From Pseudomonadota bacterium (GTDB lineage Bacteria; Pseudomonadota; Gammaproteobacteria; Pseudomonadales; Pseudohongiellaceae): 53,013 bases of DNA. The notes below the pieces were generated by a model. It was not told the origin of the DNA and searched no databases. It was given only the letters and a program-made list of their open reading frames with translations. Made by a program: the position numbers and the translations under genes. This document shows positions 18,778 to 25,749 of this stretch, piece after piece. The stretch lies in assembly GCA_027592275.1 (NCBI GenBank), contig JAQCKF010000022.1:1-53013 (forward strand), given 5' to 3'. The stretch's first letter is position 1; each line of letters begins with the position of its first letter.

Positions 18778-18802
18778 TCGCCTCCAGAATTACAGGAGGC
18801 GA
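18778..18802 (-). promoter_or_regulatory. leader hairpin before glnK
   Basis: TCGCCTCC and GGAGGCGA form a perfect 8-pair stem with a 9-base loop, ending 26 bases before the glnK ATG on the minus strand. No T run follows, so it is not a terminator. One arm contains GGAGG. A role in mRNA stability or translation is possible. Confidence 0.45.
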
Positions 18803-19117
18803 AATTGCACAATTTGGGTTCTTTTTCATTGTTGCCAAAATTTCATGACAAATTAGTTTAAAAATAAAACTGCTAGTACAGTTGTTGATGTTATCAAGCC
18901 TCGGAAAGAGTCTAGGGACTCGGTTTTTCGGATTAAACAGCACTACACAGTCATAAAACTTTACCATGTCATTTCCTAAAGCACCAATTCAGAGCGTTGT
19001 TTTCCTGTTCGATTCGGAACAAAAATTTATTCTGGTGCGTTACTGAAACACAGAGCCGCATTTTAATAAAAAGTGACCCTTAATGGTGCATTTTTAGGGA
19101 AAGGTTGCATAAAAAAT

Positions 19118-19160
19118 GGGGGTAACTACTCACGGGGGGGATTTGTGAGCAGTTACCCCC
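19118..19160 (-). terminator. intrinsic terminator after the decayed MFS gene
   Basis: GGGGGTAACT-A-CTCAC pairs with GTGAG-C-AGTTACCCCC: 15 pairs with one A-C mismatch and an 11-base loop containing seven G (C on the minus strand). On the minus strand the stem is followed by ATTTTTT, as expected for termination of the leftward MFS gene, whose stop codon lies 19 bases before it. Confidence 0.85.
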
Positions 19161-19178
19161 TAGCGGGGGAGGAATTAC

Positions 19179-20356
19179 TTATGGAGCAGCTCGCTGCGGT
19201 AGTGCTTTGACCGATTGAATCAACGGAACCATTACCAAGGAAAATATCAAAATTGACCATAGCCCCAACACATTCAAAGTTATTTCTAGGCCTCTGGCTT
19301 GCGCCAAGTAGCCAACAATTGGGCCCGTCACTATGAAAGCAAGTCGAAATAGAAAACTCGTAAACGAATTCGCCGTGGCTCTATATTCGCTCGGTATTCG
19401 CCGATTCATCGCGTTCACCAGAATGACCTGATTCAATCCGCGGCATGCAAACAGTAATAAGCCGATTAGAATTCCGCTCCATCCTTGAGCCCACGCCATG
19501 CCAAAGTGTCCAACGATCGGTAGCAGCCCCATTAGCAGCAAGGAAAACACAGCGCCATAGCGACGCTCTACAACGAAGCCAAATCTCGAGGCCGCCGCCA
19601 CTACTATGCTCTGCGAGAACCACAGCAAGCCAAACACCCCTGCGCCGCCCAGTAGGGCTGCATAAGCCAGGCGACATGGAGTGTCGCCAAGTTGTATAAG
19701 GGAATTGCTATGACCACGTTTCTCAACATCGGATCACTAGTAAACAAGTGGCGCAATATCGCTGAGATCTGGATTCGGCTCGATTTTCTTGCTATATATT
19801 TGTATGGTGGTTCAATAATTAATATGGCAAGAATTAGACACATCCATGCCGCCGCCGATTGAACAATCACTATTGCCTCGAAAGACCACAGAACCAATGC
19901 GCCGCCGACGAGCGCGCCTAAGCCTTCCGAGCTACTTCTGAAGAAACCTAATTGAGAAATAGCGTTGCTGTGCTCAATGTCGTCACCATTGTGAAGTGCT
20001 TTCTGTGTGTCATACAGCTATGCCAGGTCTGCACCGGATAAAAGGCTCGCTGCTATTCCTGTCATGATTTCAAAAACATTCAGGCTCGTTAGATCATCGG
20101 CAAAGTTTAGATAGAAATACGCCAATCCAAGGATGATGCTTCCTATTGCCAGTGCTGTCTTGCGACCAAACACGTCGGAGAAATAACCAAAAGTTGCCTA
20201 AAACACTACAATTGCAGCAGAAAACACGGCTTGTAGGTAAAAGATGTCTGTAAGACTTAACCCCTTCTCCATGAAGAAAGGCACGATCACCATGAAGCTA
20301 TAGAAGAAAGCGAGCCCGTAGATAATTTTGATATTTCTGTGCAGTTTTTTTTGCAC
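19179..20356 (-). pseudogene. MFS transporter, inactivated by two stops and a frameshift
   Basis: Remnant of a major facilitator superfamily transporter of about 392 residues. Conceptual translation starts at a GTG (20356, GGAA upstream) with QKKLHRNIKIIYGLAFFYSF and continues through FGYFSDVFGRKTAL (loop 2-3 motif of MFS proteins) and SLLSGADLA-LYDTQKAL. In-frame TAG codons occur at 20198-20200 (after AAIVVF) and 20018-20020 (inside ADLA-LYD). A one-base shift near 19640-19660 (after MQPYW) moves reading into the frame that carries GVFGLLWFSQ to the end. All parts are collinear and the downstream terminator is intact. With three lesions a functional product is very unlikely. The original substrate is unknown. 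Confidence 0.88.
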
Positions 20357-20408
20357 AATAGTTCCACATTACCCACATATTTGTGTGTATTCAATAAATG
20401 TTGAAGCG

Positions 20409-20450
20409 AAGAAAAGACCTCTAAGTTTAGAAGCTTAGAGGTCTTTTCTT
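20409..20450 (-). terminator. intrinsic terminator with 17-bp stem
   Basis: AAGAAAAGACCTCTAAG (20409-20425) pairs perfectly with 20434-20450 around an 8-base loop. Arms rich in A and T at the base make it able to act in either direction. It lies 35 bases after the stop of the 34-codon ORF on the minus strand, which suits termination of that transcript before the MFS remnant. Confidence 0.85.
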
Positions 20451-20484
20451 TAAATCGATTGTTAATCGTTTAGTTGTCAGAAAT

Positions 20485-20589
20485 TCACTCTAAGCAGGTT
20501 TCCCAAATCGTCGCCACACGCGAATAGAGCTGATGACCTAAAATAGTCGCAGTTGTTGGCATCGTGTTGAGAATTGTTTGAGTGTTCAT
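20485..20589 (-). CDS. possible small protein, 34 residues
   Basis: ORF of 34 codons on the minus strand starting MNTQTILNTM and ending IWETCLE. It is mildly amphipathic and not a clear membrane segment. It contains His19 and Cys32. Support comes from context: a consensus-like promoter begins 35-60 bases upstream, GAAGAA precedes the ATG at a short distance, and a strong intrinsic terminator follows 35 bases after the stop, so a short transcript of about 200 bases is probably made. The ribosome site is weak, so the transcript could instead be a non-coding RNA. I do not recognise a family. Confidence 0.4.
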   Translation of the reverse strand: MNTQTILNTMPTTATILGHQLYSRVATIWETCLE

Positions 20590-20623
20590 TTCTTCACAAA
20601 GAGTTAAATATTTGAATGCGAGG

Positions 20624-20650
20624 ATTTTAGTCTTCTTTAAAATATGTCAA
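20624..20650 (-). promoter_or_regulatory. probable sigma-70 promoter of the small transcript
   Basis: On the minus strand TTGACA (20645-20650), a perfect -35 box, is followed after 15 bases by TAAAAT (20624-20629), five of six matches to a -10 box. The spacer is shorter than the ideal 17. It points to the 34-codon ORF and the terminator at 20409-20450. Confidence 0.5.
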
Positions 20651-20729
20651 GCATAGCGGATAGTTTATTTGGAAATTATCGAGGAAACGGGGCTGCACAG
20701 AAACATTGCGACGCCATTTTTTTGGTGAC

Positions 20730-21686
20730 TCACTTTTCAGGCAGATTCGATTCTTCATCTTTCAAGAGGTATTCAAGCGACGCTCTCTTCCTGCTCCACA
20801 ATGAAGCCAGCAACGAACCGCTAATGTTGTGCCAAACACTGAACAGAGCGCCGGGTAAAGCAGCTGTTGCGGAGAAGAACTGAGTGGCGAGGGCTACACC
20901 TAGGCCGGAGTTCTGCATGCCCACCTCAATAGCGACGGTCTGGCTCTGCTTTATATCCAATCCTATTAGACGGCTAATATAATAACCGCCAGCTAGCCCC
21001 GACAGGTTGTGTAGGATTACGGCGATTACGGTGACCAGACCTACATCGAGAAGTCTGTCAGCATTCAGTGCCACGACTATGGCAATAATCAGTAGAATAA
21101 TGAGCACGGACAGTGTCGGAATTAAGGGTTCCGCTCTATTAGCAAAATCATTCAGGAATAACTTACAAGCAAACCCAAGAACTACTGGAATGAAGACAAT
21201 CTGCACTATGCTAAAAAGAAGTGCCAGGGTATCTACACTGACCGTTTCTGAAAGATAAAAGGCGCAAAGTAGTGGTGTGGCTATTACCCCGACGAGAGTT
21301 GAGACCATGGTCAAACTTATAGAAAGCGCGACATCACCCTTGGCTAGATAGCAGACGACGTTGGAAGCGGTGCCGCCAGCACAGCTGCCAACGAGCACCA
21401 TGCCTATGGTGAGCTGGTTCGATAGCTGGAGCATCTTGGAAAATGTCAGAGCCAGAACAGGCATCAATAAGAATTGTAGGACCACTCCTACCAGGATCGG
21501 TTTCGGATCTTTCACAATGCGTTCAACGTCGGCCTTGGTTAGCGTAAGCCCCATCATGAACATGACTGTAGCTAACAGGGGGACGATAGCTGTGTTGAGC
21601 GCGGCGAAGGGGGCATTTACAAAGAATGCGATCAGGGAAATTAGCAGTGCCCAGACGGGGAAAAGGCTGTTAAATCTAGCAAGCAT
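20730..21686 (-). CDS. bile acid:sodium symporter family (BASS) transporter
   Basis: Inner-membrane transporter of 318 residues with about nine to ten hydrophobic helices. Family marks include MFMMGLTLTKADVERI near 43, the unwound-helix motif VGSCAGGTASNVVCYLAKGD (about 100-119) and EVGMQNSGLGVALA (about 259-272), which line the sodium and substrate sites in BASS proteins. Relatives carry bile acids, pantoate, pyruvate, keto acids or other organic anions with sodium; which applies here is unknown. The C-terminal tail is acidic. It is monocistronic, and there is no terminator directly after the stop. Confidence 0.9.
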   Translation of the reverse strand: MLARFNSLFPVWALLISLIAFFVNAPFAALNTAIVPLLATVMFMMGLTLTKADVERIVKDPKPILVGVVLQFLLMPVLALTFSKMLQLSNQLTIGMVLVGSCAGGTASNVVCYLAKGDVALSISLTMVSTLVGVIATPLLCAFYLSETVSVDTLALLFSIVQIVFIPVVLGFACKLFLNDFANRAEPLIPTLSVLIILLIIAIVVALNADRLLDVGLVTVIAVILHNLSGLAGGYYISRLIGLDIKQSQTVAIEVGMQNSGLGVALATQFFSATAALPGALFSVWHNISGSLLASLWSRKRASLEYLLKDEESNLPEK

Positions 21687-22025
21687 TTTGAATCTCTTAG
21701 GAGTGGGAGTTGTTAACTTGTCCGTTTTTAGTGTGCTGGAGGTAAATCGATCAATTCCCGAGGTTTCTTTACTTCAATATTCGAAAACCCGCGTTCAGCT
21801 TAGATTCAGAAACAATCTCTATTATGACATGGTCTAGCGCTGTAACTTTTCCTGCGCTGCCACGTCTAAGAGTGCAGGAGCCTAAATTATACAGCTCTTG
21901 CGCACTACACTAGAAGGTTAACTGGCAGTGAAGGGCGATAGTGGTGAGATAGTAGGGAGATTTGTGGTCGTTGCAGGAAATGACTCGATCTGAGTATCAA
22001 AAATAATTAATACGGGGAATGATAA
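21687..22025. other. intergenic region with ECF promoter
   Basis: About 340 bases between the divergent BASS transporter and lipoprotein genes. The one recognisable element is the TGTAAC-N16-CGTCT promoter at 21841, leaving a leader of about 150 bases before the lipoprotein ATG. No second gene is convincing in that leader. Confidence 0.5.
21841..21867 (+). promoter_or_regulatory. ECF sigma-type promoter upstream of the lipoprotein gene
   Basis: TGTAAC (21841-21846), 16 bases, CGTCT (21863-21867), followed by AAG. The -35, spacer length and -10 equal those of the site in front of the ECF sigma gene at 23254, including the T tract straight after TGTAAC. It points towards the BamE-like lipoprotein gene. 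Recognition by the adjacent sigma factor is inference. Confidence 0.7.
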
Positions 22026-22385
22026 ATGATTAAGAAAGCTCTATTACTAGTTATGAGCATCACACTGACAGGTTGTCTAGTTACCGTCGATTCGGACTCG
22101 CGTCCTTTACAGACTGTTTGGAATGAGGCGGATGTATCTAGGTTGCAGCTCGGTGAAAGTAATCAGGATTGGGTAAGTACGTCATTTGGCAACCCGATTA
22201 GCAATCTGACCTATGCCGATGGAACAGAAATCTGGAAATACAGAAACCGTTCTGAGAAAGATACTGAGGTTGGTTTATTTCTCGTGTTCTCTGTGGACAT
22301 CGAGGAAGAGCGCACTGAAACGCTATCGGTAGAATTTACTGACGGGTTAGTTACCAATTACTGGATCGAAGAAGACCGGTTCTAG
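22026..22385 (+). CDS. BamE/SmpA-like lipoprotein
   Basis: Outer-membrane lipoprotein of 119 residues. The signal peptide ends with lipobox LTGC, so Cys17 would be lipid-modified; the following residues (LVTVD) give mild support for outer-membrane sorting. The C-terminal part has the small alpha/beta layout of the SmpA/OmlA (BamE) superfamily: a helix with SRLQLGESNQDWVSTSFGNP, then YADGTEIWKYRNR and two strands ending in TNYWIEEDRF. It is not BamE itself by context or length pattern. GGGGA lies eight to nine bases before the ATG. An ECF-type promoter upstream suggests it belongs to an envelope-stress response. Confidence 0.8.
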   Translation: MIKKALLLVMSITLTGCLVTVDSDSRPLQTVWNEADVSRLQLGESNQDWVSTSFGNPISNLTYADGTEIWKYRNRSEKDTEVGLFLVFSVDIEEERTETLSVEFTDGLVTNYWIEEDRF

Positions 22386-22398
22386 AATTTTTATAGTG

Positions 22399-22431
22399 GT
22401 AGTCTGGCCCAGCTCTTTGCGGTCAGGCTAC
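22399..22431 (+). terminator. candidate terminator after the lipoprotein gene
   Basis: GTAGTCTGGCC and GGTCAGGCTAC form an 11-pair stem with two G-T pairs and an 11-base loop, 14 bases after the stop. The T tract that follows is poor (TTCAGTTTT), so strength is uncertain. Confidence 0.4.
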
Positions 22432-23111
22432 TTCAGTTTTCCCAGCCAAGCTTCGAGGTTCTCCCAGTCTAACTGGAAGACGTGTCTCGCATCCTCGACT
22501 ATCGCCGCATCTACCTGGGCCCCTGCCGCGAGCAGTTTCTGCGACATAGGCTCGAGCATTCGATTCCAACGAAAATCATCCTTTTCTCCGATCCTGATGT
22601 AGAACGGTAGGCCATCAAGGTCAACGAGTGACGCGTCGGGCTTGATTCGTCCCGGTGTGGCTACAACGCCTCGAAAGGCAGAAGGGTCCAGGGAGGCGAT
22701 TGCGATGGCTTCGCTACCGCCGCTAGACATGCCTACCAATAGGGGCTTGGAATCCTGTAAGGCGTGAGTCGCGTGGAGTTGTTTAATAATCTGCGGGAGG
22801 GTGGAGCTATCCCCGGTAGAAAAACCTTTTCCATCGGGTGAAATGGGAACAGCGATTGCCCAACCACGGTCCACAAACTCCTTACCTAGCCAGAATTGCG
22901 CCTTCGCCATGAATTCATTATTCGAGCCACCTGCAATAAATATGGCTAGTGGCGGCGGGTTGTCCCCAGCTAGCAGCTCATCTTGGGGCTCGAAAAAGAA
23001 CAGCTTAACGAAGGCCCCATCGAGCAATTGCACTGTCTGCTCGGCCGCGGGAAGCATGCTGGGAAGCAGGAGAAGCAAGAGAGTGACTAAAGATAGTCGC
23101 CGCAGAGTCAT
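22428..23111 (-). CDS. exported alpha/beta hydrolase
   Basis: Serine hydrolase of the alpha/beta fold, probably periplasmic. The likely start is the ATG at 23111 (MTLRRLSLV), which gives a normal signal peptide ending near LPAAE; an upstream ATG at 23165 would add 18 residues before it. The nucleophile elbow is GMSSGG, and the acid is probably Asp in GEKDDFRW. The histidine is in EDARHVFQ, completing a triad. The oxyanion region is IFIAGGSNNEF. The layout resembles dienelactone-hydrolase or PHB-depolymerase-like esterases. It stands between the BamE-like lipoprotein and the sigma factor operon but on the opposite strand. Substrate unknown. Confidence 0.82.
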   Translation of the reverse strand: MTLRRLSLVTLLLLLLPSMLPAAEQTVQLLDGAFVKLFFFEPQDELLAGDNPPPLAIFIAGGSNNEFMAKAQFWLGKEFVDRGWAIAVPISPDGKGFSTGDSSTLPQIIKQLHATHALQDSKPLLVGMSSGGSEAIAIASLDPSAFRGVVATPGRIKPDASLVDLDGLPFYIRIGEKDDFRWNRMLEPMSQKLLAAGAQVDAAIVEDARHVFQLDWENLEAWLGKLK

Positions 23112-23253
23112 GTGGGGGCCATTTAGGTGAATTTTACAGGCAATGAGTATAGCAATTATTGCCATTTCGGCGCAGGCAGATGAGATAGAATAACTGTTTA
23201 AGCCGTTGATTTTGCTTCAAAGAAGACTTCCCAGGCAGCCCTGATTGCACTAC

Positions 23254-23280
23254 TGTAACTTTTTTTCACACATTGCGTCT
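23254..23280 (+). promoter_or_regulatory. ECF sigma-type promoter of the sigma factor operon
   Basis: TGTAAC (23254-23259), 16 bases, CGTCT (23276-23280). It stands directly before the ECF sigma gene, as expected for autoregulation. The -10 ends only 10 bases before the ATG at 23291, so transcription would start about five bases before the start codon. Confidence 0.7.
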
Positions 23281-23290
23281 TTAACAACAA

Positions 23291-23878
23291 ATGCGAGCAC
23301 TTTATCTACAGGCCATAGATCAGCACCGGCACAGGATTTTATCCTTTGCTCACTATAGCCTGCGCGTTAGAGAAAATGCCGAGGATGTGACGCAAGAAGT
23401 GTTTATTAAACTGTGGCAGCACTGGCAGAAGATAGATCATGAAAAGCTGGGTGCATGGTTGATGCGAGTAGCTCATAACAGCGTCATAGACCATGTTCGG
23501 AAGCAGCGTCCGCAGCAGGCTAACCTAGATCATTATGCTGAAGTCGAGGATCAGGTAGGCAAGGAGAGTGATGCAAATCAGTTTGATCAGCAACACTTTA
23601 AGAGTCAGTTGCAAAATGCAATTAAGTCGCTAGAAGATCCGTTTCGTAGCATCGTGATCATGCGTGATATTCAGGGCATGAGTTATGAAGAGATTCAGGG
23701 AAGCCTCGAGTTAAGCGCTAGCCAGGTAAAAGTCTATTTGCATCGTGCTAGGCGAAAATTGCGAGAGAACAGTAAGCTGCGTCAGTTGTTTGAAGAGCAA
23801 ATTGCTGACAAATCAGAAGCTAAACAACCCATTGCCCTAGTGGCAAACACTGACAAAGGAAGCGGTCATGCCCAGTAA
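23291..23878 (+). CDS. ECF-family RNA polymerase sigma factor
   Basis: Extracytoplasmic-function sigma factor of 195 residues with region 2 (about 1-75: RENAEDVTQEVFIKLWQHW for core binding, LGAWLMRVAHNSVIDHVRKQRP for -10 recognition) and region 4 (about 115-165: VIMRDIQGMSYEEIQGSLELS, then SQVKVYLHRARRKLRE for -35 recognition). Between them is a poorly conserved linker. It overlaps the anti-sigma gene by 11 bases, so they are translationally coupled. The start is fixed by the position of region 2, and no Shine-Dalgarno sequence precedes it (TTAACAACAA-ATG). A consensus ECF promoter lies immediately upstream. Confidence 0.93.
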   Translation: MRALYLQAIDQHRHRILSFAHYSLRVRENAEDVTQEVFIKLWQHWQKIDHEKLGAWLMRVAHNSVIDHVRKQRPQQANLDHYAEVEDQVGKESDANQFDQQHFKSQLQNAIKSLEDPFRSIVIMRDIQGMSYEEIQGSLELSASQVKVYLHRARRKLRENSKLRQLFEEQIADKSEAKQPIALVANTDKGSGHAQ

Positions 23879-24494
23879 CGGCGAATCTAAATGCTACTTC
23901 ATGCAACTCCAGATAGACGGCTATCTCGATGGTGATTTGAGCGAAGCACAAGAGGGCGTATTCATGTCCCATGTGCAAGATTGTTTAGCATGCTCGAGTG
24001 AATTCCGCTACGCACAGACCCTACAAGATGCCGTGATGGAGTTGCCACAGATCGAATGTGAAGATTTTGTGTTAGAACCCATTCATAGCCTGACCGCAGG
24101 TGGGAGCCAAGCCAAAGAAGGGGTTCACAGAGATTCCCTGGTCACTCAGATTGCTGGATTGCTGAATTTTGTGCCGCTCTACTTTCGATACGGCTTCTCT
24201 GCTGCATTGGTCGCTGTAGTAGCAGTGGCAATTAGCTTGAACGTGGTGATACCGATTGAGGAACCAGAAACTTTGGTTGCGAGCGATTCGGTTGAGGAGT
24301 TTAGCCCACAAGACATTGCGCTGGCCCTGCAGCAATTGAATGTGGCCATCGACTATTTGAATCAAGTTAGCCAGCGTACCGAAGTGATGATTGGCGATCG
24401 CTTCCTAGTAACCCCTTTACAAGATTCCATCAATGCCTCATTTCAGAGGGCTAGTATTCGAGAGGATGTCCCATTGAACGATGGGCCGATTTAA
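23868..24494 (+). CDS. zinc-type (ZAS) transmembrane anti-sigma factor
   Basis: Membrane protein of 208 residues that should hold the ECF sigma factor inactive. The N-terminal cytosolic domain has the zinc motif His35-x3-Cys39-x2-Cys42 (HVQDCLAC), with Cys9 as a possible fourth ligand. A single membrane helix follows at about 107-128 (FSAALVAVVAVAISLNVVIP), then a periplasmic part with a glutamine-rich helix (ALALQQLNVAIDYLNQVSQ). AAGGAAG lies seven bases before the ATG inside the sigma gene. The periplasmic sensor segment is short, suggesting control by proteolysis or by the zinc site rather than by a large ligand domain. Confidence 0.88.
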   Translation: MPSNGESKCYFMQLQIDGYLDGDLSEAQEGVFMSHVQDCLACSSEFRYAQTLQDAVMELPQIECEDFVLEPIHSLTAGGSQAKEGVHRDSLVTQIAGLLNFVPLYFRYGFSAALVAVVAVAISLNVVIPIEEPETLVASDSVEEFSPQDIALALQQLNVAIDYLNQVSQRTEVMIGDRFLVTPLQDSINASFQRASIREDVPLNDGPI

Positions 24495-24584
24495 AAGTTT
24501 GCGTGGGTAGTTAATTGGCGAAAGTTAGTTAGCGAAAAGATACTCACTTGGTTTTAGAAAATAGTTTAATGCGAGGTACATGTT

Positions 24585-25145
24585 ATGAAAATTTTTAAGA
24601 ATGTATTGGCACCGTTGTTTTGTTTAAGCCTTATTCCTGTAGTGCTGGCGGCAGATGGTGATCTGGAGAGTCATTCGGGCTATGTGGATTTTTCCACGCT
24701 TACTGCCGTAGCGGCAACTGAGCCTGCCGTTGAAATCAGTCTGAAGGCTCCGCTGCTCAATATGATTACAAATCTCATTCGCAATCAGGATGATGAGGCC
24801 GCAGACTTTATCTCTAAACTAATACGGGTCACCGTAAATGTTTTTGAGAGCGATGACATCGATGTCGATCAGGTCGCCTCTTCTATGTCTGTAATGGCCG
24901 AAGACTTGGACTCTGCAGGATGGGATCGAGTGGTTAGGGTGCGAGAAGATGAAAACCATGTAGACATCTATTTCAGGTTGTCCCCTGACGCCGATGTGAT
25001 CTACGGCATCGCCATCATGGTGGCTGAACCGGGGGAGACAGTCCTTGTAAACATCGTTGGTGATATCAGTACGGATGACATCAGCGCCCTTGGACGCCGC
25101 TTTGATCTTGATGAGCTCGTCGATATCGAAGTCGCAGATAACTAA
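24585..25145 (+). CDS. exported DUF4252 protein
   Basis: A 186-residue exported protein with a signal peptide (about 4-22, cleavage after VLA). The mature part is of the DUF4252 type: a strand near GYVDFSTL, PLLNMITNLI, and a repeated alpha/beta pattern with VRVREDENHVDIYFR and VLVNIVGDISTDDISALG. It is acidic (many Asp and Glu). DUF4252 genes are frequently found next to ECF sigma/anti-sigma genes in several phyla, but their function is unknown. It lies 90 bases after the anti-sigma gene and is followed after 60 bases by a second DUF4252 gene, so all four are probably one operon. Confidence 0.85.
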   Translation: MKIFKNVLAPLFCLSLIPVVLAADGDLESHSGYVDFSTLTAVAATEPAVEISLKAPLLNMITNLIRNQDDEAADFISKLIRVTVNVFESDDIDVDQVASSMSVMAEDLDSAGWDRVVRVREDENHVDIYFRLSPDADVIYGIAIMVAEPGETVLVNIVGDISTDDISALGRRFDLDELVDIEVADN

Positions 25146-25205
25146 GCTAACTATGCGCAGTGCTGTATTGAGTATCACCTCAACGGTGAAAAAGAGACCG
25201 TAATC

Positions 25206-25733
25206 ATGAAAAAAATACTACTAGTCATAGTGCTCACACAACTAGCAGCGTGCATGTCTTTCAGCGACAGGTCCTTTAGATCTGCCCGTAACTCGATTCA
25301 GGAGCAGGTGCCCGATATCTCTCTTGAGAAAGAATTCGCAATATCGTTGGGAAACAGCATGCTCGGTTTCTTGGACGTGTTAACCCTAAATGAAACGGAT
25401 ATCTCCGAGCTTGATCACGTGCAGATGGCCATCTACAACGTAGAGTCTGGTGGACAGGAAATAGATTTTAACGAGATAGATTTCTCGGATACGCTGCGCT
25501 CGAGAGGCGAGAATCTGTGCTGGGAAACGATCGTCAGGGTACGTAAAGAGGGAGAACAAGTCTGGGTGTTAGTAGGGATGGACCTCGAGCGTAATTCCCT
25601 AGATGCAGTATCGGTATTTGTCTTGGAGAATGGTGAGTTGGTGATGATCAATGTGGATGGCGACTTCGATCACATGATCGAATTCGCACTACGCCCTGCC
25701 TCCGATAGTCGCCGAGACAATGATGCCAGCTAG
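25206..25733 (+). CDS. DUF4252 lipoprotein
   Basis: A 175-residue lipoprotein paralogous in type to the preceding gene. The signal peptide ends with lipobox LAAC (Cys16), with Met-Ser following, so outer-membrane location is likely. It contains the same order of elements: LGNSMLGFLDVLTL, YNVESGG, CWETIVRVRKEGEQVWVLV and LVMINVDGDF. One extra cysteine is in NLCWE. An AGAG sequence precedes the ATG. A soluble periplasmic copy next to a lipid-anchored copy suggests the two may interact with each other or with the anti-sigma factor; this is inference. A leftward oxidoreductase gene converges 16 bases after the stop. Confidence 0.85.
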   Translation: MKKILLVIVLTQLAACMSFSDRSFRSARNSIQEQVPDISLEKEFAISLGNSMLGFLDVLTLNETDISELDHVQMAIYNVESGGQEIDFNEIDFSDTLRSRGENLCWETIVRVRKEGEQVWVLVGMDLERNSLDAVSVFVLENGELVMINVDGDFDHMIEFALRPASDSRRDNDAS

Positions 25734-25749
25734 TACAAGTGGAGGCTAC

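Noticed and set aside
20018..20200. TAG recoding in the MFS gene
   Set aside because: Two TAG codons alone might suggest readthrough, but an additional frameshift is needed and other genes in the window use normal stops.
20345..20369. Start of the MFS gene at the ATG at 20369 with a frameshift in the A8 run
   Set aside because: A GTG at 20356 in the correct frame, with GGAA upstream, gives an intact N terminus without an extra lesion.
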